Source: Pelagimonas sp. (GTDB lineage: Bacteria; Pseudomonadota; Alphaproteobacteria; Rhodobacterales; Rhodobacteraceae). Taken from it: DNA of 64,000 bases. The notes under the pieces were generated by a model. It had not been told where the DNA came from. It worked only from the letters and a program-made list of their open reading frames with translations, and made no database searches. Made by a program: the position numbers and the translations under genes. Positions 53,185 to 62,222 of this stretch are shown here, piece after piece (within the stretch, counting starts at the first letter, position 1; every line of letters begins with the position of its first letter). The DNA is taken from contig JAOARX010000035.1 in assembly GCA_025210345.1 (NCBI GenBank), positions 62,001 to 126,000 on the forward strand, given 5' to 3'.

Positions 53185-54057
53185 CTATTCGATCCGGGCC
53201 AGTTGATTGGCGTCATAGATATCGCCGTGGAACTGCGGGCGGGCGTCTTGTGGGGTATAGTCGATCTCGGGCATCGCGGTTGGTGCGCCGGGCGCGGCGG
53301 GTGCGTCGGGGGCAGGCTTCGCGATGTTCTGGATCAGGGGTTGGGCCGGGGCCTGCGCGGGCGAGAGGCTGGGCAACAGCGTTTCCAGCTCGTCTTGCAG
53401 GCTATCCAGTTTTGACCGCACCAGCGCCTCTTCCATATCCACCTGGCTGTTCCAGTGGCGGATCTCAGAAAGGATCGTCTTAACCTCTTGGATGCGGGCG
53501 CCAAGCCGCTCGACCTCGGTTTTGCGGGCCTTGATAAAGGCGCGCGCCTCGCTGACCTTGGTGTCGGAATAGGTTTCCGCCAGTTCCGAGGAGACATGGC
53601 TCATCTGTGCGGCCAGTTCCAGCACCTCGGGTTGCAGATCCGACAGGTCAGGATGGTCGCGCATGAACAAGATCCGTTCACGGATCGCATCGAATTCACC
53701 CTTTAGCGCAAAGGTATCGGCCCGGTCCGCCGCATGGGCCAGCGCATAGGCCCGTGTCACGTCGTCCATTCCCACCTGAAACCGTCGGTGCGAGGTCTCC
53801 AGCGCCATCAGCCGCGCCTGTGAGGGCAGACCGCAAGCGAGGATCAAACTCAGCCCCAGCACCCCAAGCTGCACAGGTTTGCCCGCATCGAACACCGTAT
53901 CATTGCTGATCATCGTCAGGCTAAGCCATGGCGCCAGACCGGCCACGCAAGCCAGCGTGTACAGGCCAAGACCGGCGCCAAGGGTCAGGACCAACGCAAA
54001 GCTAACGCGCCCGGCGATCAGCTGAACAAGGGTGGTTGTGTCTTTTAGGTGGGTCAT
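53185..54057 (-). CDS. Membrane protein with coiled coil, unknown function
   Basis: A 290-residue protein. Two membrane helices lie at about residues 18-40 (FALVLTLGAGLGLYTLACVA) and 63-78 (VQLGVLGLSLILACG). Residues 100-230 are helical and heptad-like (TEVERLGARIQEVKTILSEI), and residues 240-270 are Pro/Ala-rich. No catalytic motif is seen. It is next to radA, 75 bases upstream, but whether they are linked is unknown; I would not adopt a repair function. Confidence 0.65.
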   Translation of the reverse strand: MTHLKDTTTLVQLIAGRVSFALVLTLGAGLGLYTLACVAGLAPWLSLTMISNDTVFDAGKPVQLGVLGLSLILACGLPSQARLMALETSHRRFQVGMDDVTRAYALAHAADRADTFALKGEFDAIRERILFMRDHPDLSDLQPEVLELAAQMSHVSSELAETYSDTKVSEARAFIKARKTEVERLGARIQEVKTILSEIRHWNSQVDMEEALVRSKLDSLQDELETLLPSLSPAQAPAQPLIQNIAKPAPDAPAAPGAPTAMPEIDYTPQDARPQFHGDIYDANQLARIE

Positions 54058-54156
54058 GGCGGGGCCCGATCGTATCCAGGTTGCGGTAAAGCAGCGGTTC
54101 TGCTGTTAGCGGCTAGAATACGACTCAAAGTTTAAGAGAAGCGTTAACGCCTTTTT

Positions 54157-54606
54157 TCACCCTTGGGCTGCGGGGGCCTGCGGCTTGGCGCGGCTTTCAA
54201 CCAGGCCCAGGACCAGCGAGGTCACGATGCAGGCGGTAAACAGATACAGGCCCCATGCGGTCTCGACCCTGCCGACACCCAGACCCTTTGCCAAGGTCAC
54301 GTAAAGCGCAATCAAAAAGACGTCGGCCATGGCCAGTTTGCCCAGCACATTCACCGCAGGCAAAGCCCGGCGATCAAGCAGGTGGAATTGGATCAGCGTA
54401 AGCCCAAGCGTCTTGAGCATGGGCGCGACAAGGGCAAAGGCGGTGACAACCAACGCAAGAAAGACATCGCTGCCCCAAAGCGACTGCAGGCCAGAGATGA
54501 CCGAGATCTCGCTGAGGCCGAACAAGGGCAACAGCCCGGCCCGCATCAACGGCATGAACCAGGACAGGGGATACAGCACAAAGAGGAACAGGTTGATCCA
54601 GCGCAT
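54157..54606 (-). CDS. PqiA-like (paraquat-inducible protein A) membrane protein
   Basis: A 149-residue protein with four hydrophobic helices that corresponds to one PqiA domain: MRWINLFLFVLYPLSWFMPL, then the GLQSLWGSDVFLALVVTAFA segment, VNVLGKLAMADVFLIALYV and VGRVETAWGLYLFTACI. Full PqiA proteins carry two such domains; this single-domain form may be a partner of lipid-transport MCE systems. The mlaE/mlaF pair nearby supports a role in lipid movement. It is separated from the next gene by 116 bases. Confidence 0.83.
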   Translation of the reverse strand: MRWINLFLFVLYPLSWFMPLMRAGLLPLFGLSEISVISGLQSLWGSDVFLALVVTAFALVAPMLKTLGLTLIQFHLLDRRALPAVNVLGKLAMADVFLIALYVTLAKGLGVGRVETAWGLYLFTACIVTSLVLGLVESRAKPQAPAAQG

Positions 54607-54722
54607 GACAGCCTTTGGGTGTGGTCCCGGTTAGGTAAGCGTCTTTGCGCGCGGCACAAGGGGGAAACGGGGCAGGGCGTGGGGGGCACGTTTGGGGAAA
54701 CCCTGCGCGCATCCCCACCGGA

Positions 54723-55109
54723 TCAGCTGGTCCAGAGCCACAACCCAAGCAACCCCAGCAGCGCCAGCGCAAAGACGATATCCATCCAGCGCCAGCGCGC
54801 GCCCGGCAGAACCGCGCTGATGGCAAAGGCCGCACTGGGCACCAGCAGGGCCATCATGCCCCCTCCGCCCACCATGAGCTGCGCGGCTTTGCTATACAGC
54901 GGGCTGTGCACCCATCCCAGGGCCGGGGCAAAGGTTGTGACCAACCCGGCCAGCGACAACACCAGCGCCACCCCCGCCGGATAGCGCGCAATTCCCGCGC
55001 CCATGATCGTCCGCCCCAGCGCCAGGGCGGCGATGATCCACAGATAGATGAACTTCTTGTAGACGAGGAAAACAAGCACCGTGGGATCGGGCTCGGGGAG
55101 AAAGCTCAT
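54723..55109 (-). CDS. Hypothetical four-helix membrane protein
   Basis: A 128-residue protein with three to four hydrophobic helices (KKFIYLWIIAALALGRTIMG, PAGVALVLSLAGLVTTFAPA, VGGGGMMALLVPSAAFAISA, WMDIVFALALLGLLGLWLW). There is no recognised family. It starts at ATG 55109, overlapping the mlaF stop (ATGA), so it is translationally coupled to the ABC transporter and is probably a small accessory of it. Confidence 0.72.
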   Translation of the reverse strand: MSFLPEPDPTVLVFLVYKKFIYLWIIAALALGRTIMGAGIARYPAGVALVLSLAGLVTTFAPALGWVHSPLYSKAAQLMVGGGGMMALLVPSAAFAISAVLPGARWRWMDIVFALALLGLLGLWLWTS

Positions 55110-55852
55110 CTTACGGCCTCGATGGGGCCTTCGGCACGGCCCGAGATGAACTGGTCCACATAGGGGTCATTGCTGTTGTCCATCTGGCTGACCGGGCCGC
55201 TCCATTTGATGACGCCCCCGTGCAGCATCGCCACGTTGTCGGCAATCGCCCGGACCGAGCCCATGTCATGCGTGATGGTCATGGCGGTCGCGCCGATTTC
55301 CGTCACGATCTCGCGGATCAGTTCGTTGATCACCCCGGCCATGATCGGGTCGAGCCCGGTGGTGGGCTCATCGAAAAAGATGATCTCGGGGTCGGCGGCA
55401 ATGGCCCGCGCCAGGCCCACACGTTTTTGCATGCCCCCCGATAGCTCGGCTGGGAAACGGTCTGCGACCTCGGGTTTCAGGCCCACGCGGCGCAGCTTGT
55501 CGATGGCCAGGTCGCGGGCATCGTGCTTGCGCATCCGACCCCGGCCTTGCAGCAGGCGAAAGGCCACATTGTGCCAGACGGGCAGGCTGTCAAACAGCGC
55601 GGCGCCCTGGAACAACATCCCAAAGCGCGCCAGAAAAGCATCGCGATCCCCGTGGCGCACATCCGCGCCATCCAGGGTGATCGTGCCCCGGTCGGGGGAC
55701 ACAAGCCCCAAGACGCTTTTGAGCAGAACGGATTTACCCGTGCCAGAGCCGCCGATGATCACCATCGACGTGCCCTTGTTGATCGTCAGATCCACCCCGG
55801 CCAGCACCTGATTGTCCCCAAAGGATTTATGCACGTCGCTCAGGGTGATCAT
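55106..55852 (-). CDS. ABC transporter ATP-binding protein, MlaF family
   Basis: A 248-residue nucleotide-binding subunit of a phospholipid (MlaFEDB-type) transporter. Walker A is IGGSGTGKSVLLKSV, the signature loop LSGGMQKRVGLARAIA and Walker B IIFFDEPTTGLDPIMAGVI. The TGKS-VLLK and SGGMQKR forms are typical of MCE-linked ATPases. It lies 79 bases after mlaE and overlaps the small membrane protein. The MCE-domain (mlaD) subunit is not in this window. Confidence 0.92.
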   Translation of the reverse strand: MITLSDVHKSFGDNQVLAGVDLTINKGTSMVIIGGSGTGKSVLLKSVLGLVSPDRGTITLDGADVRHGDRDAFLARFGMLFQGAALFDSLPVWHNVAFRLLQGRGRMRKHDARDLAIDKLRRVGLKPEVADRFPAELSGGMQKRVGLARAIAADPEIIFFDEPTTGLDPIMAGVINELIREIVTEIGATAMTITHDMGSVRAIADNVAMLHGGVIKWSGPVSQMDNSNDPYVDQFISGRAEGPIEAVR

Positions 55853-55931
55853 ACGCGACCCTCCGACGATGAGGTCGCCGGGCGCGCCACTTGGCGCCGA
55901 GCACGGGACGGTGTGAAAGCATAGGCAGACA

Positions 55932-56714
55932 TCATACCGAGAAAAACACCCCCGTCAGGACAAAGTTGGCCGCGAGGATCAGCACCGCTGCCGCTTCGAC
56001 CGAGCCTTTGGTGGCGCGGCCCACACCCTGCGCCCCACGGCCCGAGTTCATGCCATAGTAACAGCCCATCAACGCGGATATGCCCCCGAAGGCGCAGCCT
56101 TTGACCAGTGAGGACACCACGTCAAAGGGCTCAAGGAAATCGACCGTGTTCGTGAGATAGGTGGCGGGGTTAAAGCCCAGCGACCCGGTCGCCACCGCAT
56201 AGCCGCCAAAGACGCCGATCACGTCGCCCACCCCCACCAAGAGGGGCACGGTAATTAGGGCCGCCAACAGACGGGGCGCGACGAGGTATTTCATCGGGTG
56301 GGTGGACAGCGTGGTCAATGCGTCGATCTGTTCGGTGACTTTCATCGTGGCGATTTCCGCCGCGATCGACGAGGTCACCCGTGCCGCGATCATCAACCCC
56401 ACCAGCACCGGACCCAATTCGCGCACCATGCCGATGGCGACGATCTGCGGCACCACCGCTTCGGCATTGAAACGCGCGCCGCCCGCATAGATCTGTAGCG
56501 CCAGAGCCGCGCCGGTGAAAACCGCCGTCAACCCCACAACAGGCAGCGACAGCCAGCCGATGTTCAAAAGCGCCACGCCAAATTCGCGGCCATAGAAGGG
56601 GGGGCGCAGGATATGCCCCAGACCCGCGCCCGCGAAAATCGCCACCCGGCCGATGGCTGCGACCAGCGTCAGAACGCTGCGGCCCAGTCCTCCGATCAAT
56701 GTGGTTGCGCTCAT
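55932..56714 (-). CDS. MlaE-type permease
   Basis: A 260-residue integral membrane permease of the MlaE family. Recognised segments are [41 protein letters not shown] and [20 protein letters not shown], with hydrophobic helices to the C-terminus. The ATG overlaps the alr stop by four bases (ATGA). It forms an alr-mlaE-mlaF operon with the membrane protein at 54723. Confidence 0.92.
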   Translation of the reverse strand: MSATTLIGGLGRSVLTLVAAIGRVAIFAGAGLGHILRPPFYGREFGVALLNIGWLSLPVVGLTAVFTGAALALQIYAGGARFNAEAVVPQIVAIGMVRELGPVLVGLMIAARVTSSIAAEIATMKVTEQIDALTTLSTHPMKYLVAPRLLAALITVPLLVGVGDVIGVFGGYAVATGSLGFNPATYLTNTVDFLEPFDVVSSLVKGCAFGGISALMGCYYGMNSGRGAQGVGRATKGSVEAAAVLILAANFVLTGVFFSV

Positions 56715-57748
56715 GCGGTCAGATACACCCGGTCATAGCGGGCCCCCAGCGAGGTCAGGATTTCATAGCCAATGGTGCCCGCCCAATCGGCGGCGGTGTC
56801 GACGCTTTGGTGCAGCCCCAAAAGTTCAAGGGTTTCCGGCTCGCCTTCGACCGGCGTGATATCCACCCCGATCAGATCCATCGAGATCCGGCCAAGTATC
56901 TTGCAGCGGGTTTCGCCGGCCCACATATGCGCGTCGTTCCCCATGGCGCGGATGATCCCATCCGCATAGCCCCCAGATACCGTGGCCACACGCGTGGGCA
57001 CCGAGGCTATCCATGTGTTCGAGTAGCCCACGCTTTCACCGGGCAGCACATCACGCACCTGGATCACCGGCAGATCCAGCGTGACCACCGGCCGTGCATC
57101 GACATAGGGCAGACCGCCATAAAGCCCCACGCCCGGGCGCGTCAGGTCAAAGTGATAGTCCTCGCCCAGCAAGATCCCCCCGGTCGCCGCCAGCGAGCGC
57201 GGCGCGTCGATCCCGTCGGTCATGGCGATGAAATTTGCCAGTTGCCGCGCATTCATTTCGTGGCTTGGGTCATCGGCGCAGGCGAGGTGGCTCATGACCA
57301 GGGCCGGGTTTTGCGCCAGGGCAATGTCGCGCAGGGCCGACCATTCGGCCTCTTCCATGCCCAGACGGTTCATGCCGGTGTCCAGTTGAATGCCAAACCG
57401 ATGGCCGGGCAGGGCCTCGACGTGGCGCAGCATCTGGTCGATGGAATTGATCAAAGGCGTCAGTTGCGCATCGCGCATGTCATCCGTGTCGCCTGCCATG
57501 TGACCGGAGAACACAAAGATGTCGGGGCCTGACCCCAGCGCCTTGCGAATCTGCGCGCCCTCTTTGGCGGTCGCGACAAAGAACTGTCGCGCGCCTTCCT
57601 GCGCCAAAGCCTGACTGACGCGCCCGGCCCCCAGGCCATAGGCATCGGCCTTGACCACGGCGCCTGTGTCACTTTGCGACCTGTCCGACAGATCGCGCCA
57701 ATTGGCGCAAATCGCGCCCAAATCAACGGTGAGTTTACCCTGTGCCAT
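56711..57748 (-). CDS. alr: Alanine racemase
   Basis: A 345-residue PLP enzyme making D-alanine for peptidoglycan. The PLP lysine motif is [20 protein letters not shown] near residue 35, and [23 protein letters not shown] and [13 protein letters not shown] follow. The catalytic Tyr region reads [20 protein letters not shown]. The frame starts at 57874, but ATG 57748 is the family start. It is coupled to mlaE. It is divergent from the CobS-like gene, with 114 bases between the starts. Confidence 0.95.
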   Translation of the reverse strand: MAQGKLTVDLGAICANWRDLSDRSQSDTGAVVKADAYGLGAGRVSQALAQEGARQFFVATAKEGAQIRKALGSGPDIFVFSGHMAGDTDDMRDAQLTPLINSIDQMLRHVEALPGHRFGIQLDTGMNRLGMEEAEWSALRDIALAQNPALVMSHLACADDPSHEMNARQLANFIAMTDGIDAPRSLAATGGILLGEDYHFDLTRPGVGLYGGLPYVDARPVVTLDLPVIQVRDVLPGESVGYSNTWIASVPTRVATVSGGYADGIIRAMGNDAHMWAGETRCKILGRISMDLIGVDITPVEGEPETLELLGLHQSVDTAADWAGTIGYEILTSLGARYDRVYLTA

Positions 57749-57862
57749 GTCAAATGTGTCTGGCAGGTCTGCGGCAGGGGTCAAGTGAGAAATAACCTTG
57801 TGGTCATAAGAACCTGCCTTAATCTGAGGAAAACCCGGCTTATTTGCCCGAAAGGAGCGGGA

Positions 57863-58630
57863 ATGCCCGATCACATCCGACTTGAGACACAGTTGTTTTT
57901 GCTGGCGCTGCGCTTTTTGACGCGGATCCGGGTGCCGGGAAATCTGCCCAATTCAGACGATCTTGAGCTGCGCGCAACCAAATATCATCCGCTGGTGGGC
58001 TGTTTGATCGGGGCCATGGGGGCGGTGACGATGGTGATCGGCGGATGGGCCCTGCCATGGAGCGCGGCGGTGTTCCTGGCCACCGGGGTGACGCTGTTGG
58101 CGACCGGAGCGTTTCACGAAATGGGCTTGGCACGCGCGGCGGATGCCATCGGTGCGGCGCAGACGCGCGACGAAGCGCTCGAGATCCTCGATGATCGCTA
58201 TCTGGCGGGCTATGGGGTGATGTCGATTGGCATGGTGATGGCGCTCAAGCTGACATTGCTGATCCACATGCCGGTCTGGGTGGCGGTCGCGGCATTGATC
58301 GCGGGGCATGCGGTGGGGCGCATGGCAACCGTACATATTGTGGCCACCACCTATCTGGCGCGTGAGGTGGGCGCGCGGGCCCGAGTGCCGGGGGTGACGC
58401 CGGATGGCTATTGGATTGCCCTGGGAACCGCATGCGCCAGCCTGATCCTTGTGTGGATCGTCATGGGGATTGCCCCGGCGATCAGCGGTTTTCTGGGCGC
58501 CGTGGTGTTGGGCCAGCTGTTTCGCTGGCTGATCATGCGCAAGTTTGGCGGCTATACCGGCAATTGTCTTGGCGGGGTCCAGCAGGTGGCCGAGCTGGGC
58601 ACCTATCTGGGCATCGCCGTCTGGCTGTAG
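57863..58630 (+). CDS. CobS-like adenosylcobinamide-GDP ribazoletransferase homologue, acidic residues changed
   Basis: A 255-residue polytopic membrane protein of the CobS family, which normally attaches alpha-ribazole to adenosylcobinamide-GDP in the last steps of B12 synthesis. Family blocks are present: [17 protein letters not shown] and [15 protein letters not shown]. The usual acidic motif HEDGLADxADxxG reads [14 protein letters not shown], and the GYTGD motif reads [13 protein letters not shown]. Loss of three acidic positions may weaken metal binding. AAGGAG precedes ATG 57863. No other cobalamin gene is adjacent. Confidence 0.82.
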   Translation: MPDHIRLETQLFLLALRFLTRIRVPGNLPNSDDLELRATKYHPLVGCLIGAMGAVTMVIGGWALPWSAAVFLATGVTLLATGAFHEMGLARAADAIGAAQTRDEALEILDDRYLAGYGVMSIGMVMALKLTLLIHMPVWVAVAALIAGHAVGRMATVHIVATTYLAREVGARARVPGVTPDGYWIALGTACASLILVWIVMGIAPAISGFLGAVVLGQLFRWLIMRKFGGYTGNCLGGVQQVAELGTYLGIAVWL

Positions 58631-58639
58631 GCAGGGGGG

Positions 58640-60130
58640 TCAGAACCCGCCGTCACCGCCCTCTTGCTGCCAGGGTTTCACAAGATTGCCAAAGCGCGTG
58701 AACTGCGCCTCAAAGGACAGCTCGACCGTGCCGATGGGGCCGTGACGCTGCTTGCCGATGATCACTTCGGCCTTGGCATGCAGACGCGCCATGCGCTCCT
58801 GCCACGCGGCCATTTCCTCAAGCCGGTCGTCCGAGGGTTTTTCCCGCTCGACATAATATTCTTCGCGGAACACGAACATGACCACGTCCGCATCCTGTTC
58901 GATCGACCCGGATTCCCGCAGATCCGACAGCTGCGGGCGCTTGTCGTCGCGGCTTTCCACCTGGCGCGACAGCTGCGACAGGGCGATCACCGGGATGTTC
59001 AATTCCTTGGCGATCGCCTTGAGCCCCATCGAGATCTCGGCAATCTCTTGCACCCGGTTGTCGGCGGTGCCGCGCAGCAGCTGAAGATAATCGACAATGA
59101 TCAGGTCCAGACCGTGGGTCCGTTTCAAACGCCGAGAGCGCGCCGCCACCTGCGAAATCGGCAAGGCAGGCGTGTCGTCGATATACAGCGGGCAGGCCTC
59201 AAGCGCCTTGGCCGCCTCGACAAAACGGCGGAATTCGCCCTCGTCCATATCCCCCTGGCGGATCTTATGCGATGAAATCTCTGATGCCTCGGCTAGAATA
59301 CGGCTTGCCAGCTGTTCCGCGCTCATTTCGAGGCTGAAAAAGCCTACAACCCCGCCTTCTACCGCGCCGGATGTGCCATCGGGCATCTCACCCTTTTTAT
59401 AGGCCTTGGCGATGTTGAACGCGAGGTTGGTCGCCAGCGAGGTCTTGCCCATCGACGGGCGCCCCGCAAGGATCAAAAGGTCAGATTTGTGCAATCCGCC
59501 CAGCTTGGCATCCATGTCAATCAGCCCGGTCGACACCCCGGCCAGACCACCTTCGCGCTGATAGGCGGCATTGGCGACATTCACCGCCTCGGTTGCGGCG
59601 CGCAGAAACGATTGAAACCCGCTTTCCGCCTGGCCCTGTTCGGCCATCTTGTAAAGCGCCTGTTCGGCCTCGACGATCTGCTCTTTGGGTTCTGAGGACA
59701 CATCGACCTTGGCCGCCTTGCCTGCAATGTCGCGCCCCAGCTTGATCAGGTCACGGCGCACCGCCAGATCATAGATCATCTGCGCATAATCGCGCACCGC
59801 AAAGGTGCCCACCGCCGAAGCCGCCAGTTTCGCCAGGTATTTCGCCCCCCCCAGCTCTTTGAGCCCGTCGTCATCCTCCATGAACGCCTTGAGCGTGACC
59901 GGTGAGGCCAGGTTGTTCTTGGTGATCCGCGCGGCGGCGATTTCATAGATCCGTTGATGCACCGGGTCAAAGAAATGGCTGGCATTGATCAGCGATGTCA
60001 CCCGGTCATAGGTTTCATTGTCCGTCAGGATCGCGCCCAACAGCTGCTGCTCGGCCTCGATCGAATGGGGCATGGTTTCCGCCGCATCCACCTGGACACC
60101 GCTTTGATTGACCGGAGTGATCTCGTTCAT
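58640..60130 (-). CDS. dnaB: Replicative DNA helicase
   Basis: A 496-residue hexameric helicase that unwinds the replication fork. The N-terminal domain starts EAEQQLLGAILTDNETYDRV; the RecA-like C-terminal domain has Walker A AGRPSMGKTSLATNLAFN, FFSLEMSAEQLASR and LDLIIVDYLQLLRG. The later VIALSQLSRQVESRDDKRP is also diagnostic. The frame runs to 60244, but ATG 60130 begins the conserved part. It is convergent with the CobS-like gene, 9 bases between stops. Confidence 0.96.
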   Translation of the reverse strand: MNEITPVNQSGVQVDAAETMPHSIEAEQQLLGAILTDNETYDRVTSLINASHFFDPVHQRIYEIAAARITKNNLASPVTLKAFMEDDDGLKELGGAKYLAKLAASAVGTFAVRDYAQMIYDLAVRRDLIKLGRDIAGKAAKVDVSSEPKEQIVEAEQALYKMAEQGQAESGFQSFLRAATEAVNVANAAYQREGGLAGVSTGLIDMDAKLGGLHKSDLLILAGRPSMGKTSLATNLAFNIAKAYKKGEMPDGTSGAVEGGVVGFFSLEMSAEQLASRILAEASEISSHKIRQGDMDEGEFRRFVEAAKALEACPLYIDDTPALPISQVAARSRRLKRTHGLDLIIVDYLQLLRGTADNRVQEIAEISMGLKAIAKELNIPVIALSQLSRQVESRDDKRPQLSDLRESGSIEQDADVVMFVFREEYYVEREKPSDDRLEEMAAWQERMARLHAKAEVIIGKQRHGPIGTVELSFEAQFTRFGNLVKPWQQEGGDGGF

Positions 60131-60262
60131 GCTCTGCTCATACTTTTGTGGGTGACGGCGTTTTAGCGCGTCTTGGCCCTTGGTGCTATCTGGATATCTC
60201 TGTGGATGATCCGCAGGGATAACTCCGGGGGGCGGCGAACACACCCCGGAATTTTGCCCATA

Positions 60263-60289
60263 TGGTAGCCGAAAGGCTTTCCGCTACCA
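60263..60289. promoter_or_regulatory. Near-perfect 27-base palindrome upstream of dnaB
   Basis: TGGTAGC and GCTACCA form outer arms, with GAAAG and CTTTC nested inside, separated by single mismatched or central bases. It lies about 133 bases upstream of the dnaB start and 47 bases after the end of pyrE. It has no T-run and so is more likely an operator than a terminator. Confidence 0.4.
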
Positions 60290-60335
60290 AATACAGATTT
60301 TATGGTTGATTCGGTCTGTGGCTTCTCCACAGGCC

Positions 60336-61013
60336 TCAAAAGGCGTTGGCCTCTTGCCAGTCGCGCGGCGCGTTCAAAAACGCCTCAACCTGGGCCAGGG
60401 TTTCGGGTTTGAACGATCCCATCGCCTTGGCTTCGGCCAGAATGTCGTGCCATGTGCACAGATAGTGCAGTTCGACCCCGTGGTCACCCAGCGTTTTGAC
60501 CGTTTCCGGGAAGATGCCGTAATAGAAAATCACCGCCGTATGGCCACAGGTCGCGCCGGTTTCGCGGATCGCATCGACAAAGGACAGCTTGCTGCCACCA
60601 TCTGTGGTCAGGTCTTCAACCAGCAACACGCGTTCGCCTTCGGTCATCACGCCCTCGATGCGCGCGTTGCGGCCATAGCCCTTGGGCTTTTTGCGCACAT
60701 AGGTCATGGGCAGGCCCATGCGTTCGGCCACCAGCGCCGAAAAGGGAATGCCCGCGGTTTCGCCACCGGCCACATTGTCAAAGGCCTCAAAACCCGCGTT
60801 GCGCATGACGGTGACCGTCAGGAAATCCATCAGGGTCGCGCGGATGCGCGGAAAGGAAATCAGCTTGCGACAGTCGATATAGACCGGCGACGGCAGCCCA
60901 GACGCCAGTTTGAACGGCTCATCTCCCATGAAATGCACCGCTTCGATCTCCAGAAACATGCGTGCGCTGAGGCGGGCAATCTCTTCGGGGGAGGGGTAGG
61001 ATGAGGGGATCAT
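60336..61013 (-). CDS. pyrE: Orotate phosphoribosyltransferase
   Basis: A 225-residue enzyme adding ribose phosphate to orotate in pyrimidine synthesis. The PRPP site is [20 protein letters not shown], and [20 protein letters not shown] with [20 protein letters not shown] supports the call. The frame runs to 61103, but ATG 61013 has GAAGGAG ahead. It follows pyrC and is probably in the same transcript, 164 bases apart, though the intervening repeat may attenuate it. Confidence 0.95.
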   Translation of the reverse strand: MIPSSYPSPEEIARLSARMFLEIEAVHFMGDEPFKLASGLPSPVYIDCRKLISFPRIRATLMDFLTVTVMRNAGFEAFDNVAGGETAGIPFSALVAERMGLPMTYVRKKPKGYGRNARIEGVMTEGERVLLVEDLTTDGGSKLSFVDAIRETGATCGHTAVIFYYGIFPETVKTLGDHGVELHYLCTWHDILAEAKAMGSFKPETLAQVEAFLNAPRDWQEANAF

Positions 61014-61117
61014 GGGCAGCACTCCTTCAGTTCGCGCCTGCTCTAACGAAAAACGGGCAGGGACAAAAGCCCCCGCCCGCTGAATCTTGTGCCGCTCTCG
61101 CAAATTGCGCCCCGGCC

Positions 61118-61178
61118 TTCATCTCTTTCGAAATATCCCGGAGTGAATTGGCCGCAGGCCAAGAGAGGCAGCGCCTCT
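61118..61178 (+). repeat. Dispersed intergenic repeat (TTCATC element, copy 2) with adjacent hairpins
   Basis: TTCATCTCTTTCGAAATAT, then CCCGGAGTGAATT resembles the element at 35862-35892 (minus). It is followed by GGCC-GCA-GGCC (61150-61160) and AGAGGC-AGC-GCCTCT (61164-61178). It fills the gap between pyrC and pyrE; the last hairpin may end the pyrC transcript in part. Confidence 0.5.
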
Positions 61179-62212
61179 TAATCCACCCGCCAGTGCAGCG
61201 GCATCATCGGATCAAAAACCGTCACATCGCCTTCGGGCGTCACGATCTTCTCGGGATAGGTGACCGGGTCGCCTTTGGTCAGGGTCAGGGTGCCGGTGTT
61301 GACAGGCAGCCCGTAAAACGCGGGCCCATTGAGCGAGGCAAAACCCTCAAGCTTATCCAGCGCTCCGTCTTGTTCAAACACCTCTGCGAGGATCGACAGG
61401 GTGTTGGTGGCGGTGAAACAGCCGGCACAGCCACAGGCGCTGAGTTTCGCGCCATCCAGATGCGGGGCGCTGTCCGTGCCCAGAAAATAGCAGGCCTCGC
61501 CCGAGGTGGCCGCCTTGCGCAGCGCCAGGCGGTGTTCTTCGCGCTTGGCGACGGGCAGGCAGTAGTAATGCGGTTTGATCCCGCCGACCAACATGGCGTT
61601 GCGGTTGATCACCAGGTGGTGTGTGGTGATGGTCGCGCCCAGATCCTTGCCACCCGAGCGGGCATACGCGGCCCCTTGGGCGGTGGTGATATGCTCCATC
61701 ACGACACGCAGGCCGGGTGTGGCCTGGCGCAGGGGATCAAGGATGCGGTCGATAAACACCGCCTCGCGGTCAAAGATGTCGATATCATCATCGACCACTT
61801 CGCCATGAACGCAAAGCGGGCAGCCGATCTCGGCCATCTTTTCCAGCACGGGGCGCACGGTGTCGAAATTCTTCACACCCGACGCCGAGTTGGTGGTGGC
61901 CCCGGCAGGATAAAGCTTGACCGCCTTGATCAGGCCATCCGCATGGGCGCGGGCCAGATCTTCGGCATCGGTGTCCTCGGTCAGGTACAGGGTCATCAGC
62001 GGCTCAAAGCGGCTGCCCTCGGGCAGGGTGGCCAGAATGCGGTCGCGATAGGCGCTGGCCTGCGCGCCGGTGACGACCGGCGGCACGAGGTTGGGCATGA
62101 TGATGGCCCGTTCAAAGTGGCGGGCGGTTTCAGGGGCAACCGCTTGCAGCATGTTTCCATCGCGCAAGTGCAGGTGCCAATCGTCGGGGCGGCGGATCGT
62201 GATTTGGGTCAT
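61178..62212 (-). CDS. pyrC: Dihydroorotase
   Basis: A 344-residue zinc enzyme of pyrimidine synthesis, class II (Escherichia coli-like). The N-terminal metal motif is [36 protein letters not shown] contains the lysine usually carboxylated; [17 protein letters not shown] and [14 protein letters not shown] follow. It starts at ATG 62212, ten bases from the stop of the next gene upstream, so the two are probably cotranscribed. Confidence 0.95.
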   Translation of the reverse strand: MTQITIRRPDDWHLHLRDGNMLQAVAPETARHFERAIIMPNLVPPVVTGAQASAYRDRILATLPEGSRFEPLMTLYLTEDTDAEDLARAHADGLIKAVKLYPAGATTNSASGVKNFDTVRPVLEKMAEIGCPLCVHGEVVDDDIDIFDREAVFIDRILDPLRQATPGLRVVMEHITTAQGAAYARSGGKDLGATITTHHLVINRNAMLVGGIKPHYYCLPVAKREEHRLALRKAATSGEACYFLGTDSAPHLDGAKLSACGCAGCFTATNTLSILAEVFEQDGALDKLEGFASLNGPAFYGLPVNTGTLTLTKGDPVTYPEKIVTPEGDVTVFDPMMPLHWRVD

Positions 62213-62222
62213 GCCTTGGGCT

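Noticed and set aside
54132-54150. TTAA followed by TTAAC before the radA-side coiled-coil gene, as a CtrA box
   Set aside because: The spacing is eight bases, not seven, and the sequence also forms the palindrome GCGTTAACGC.
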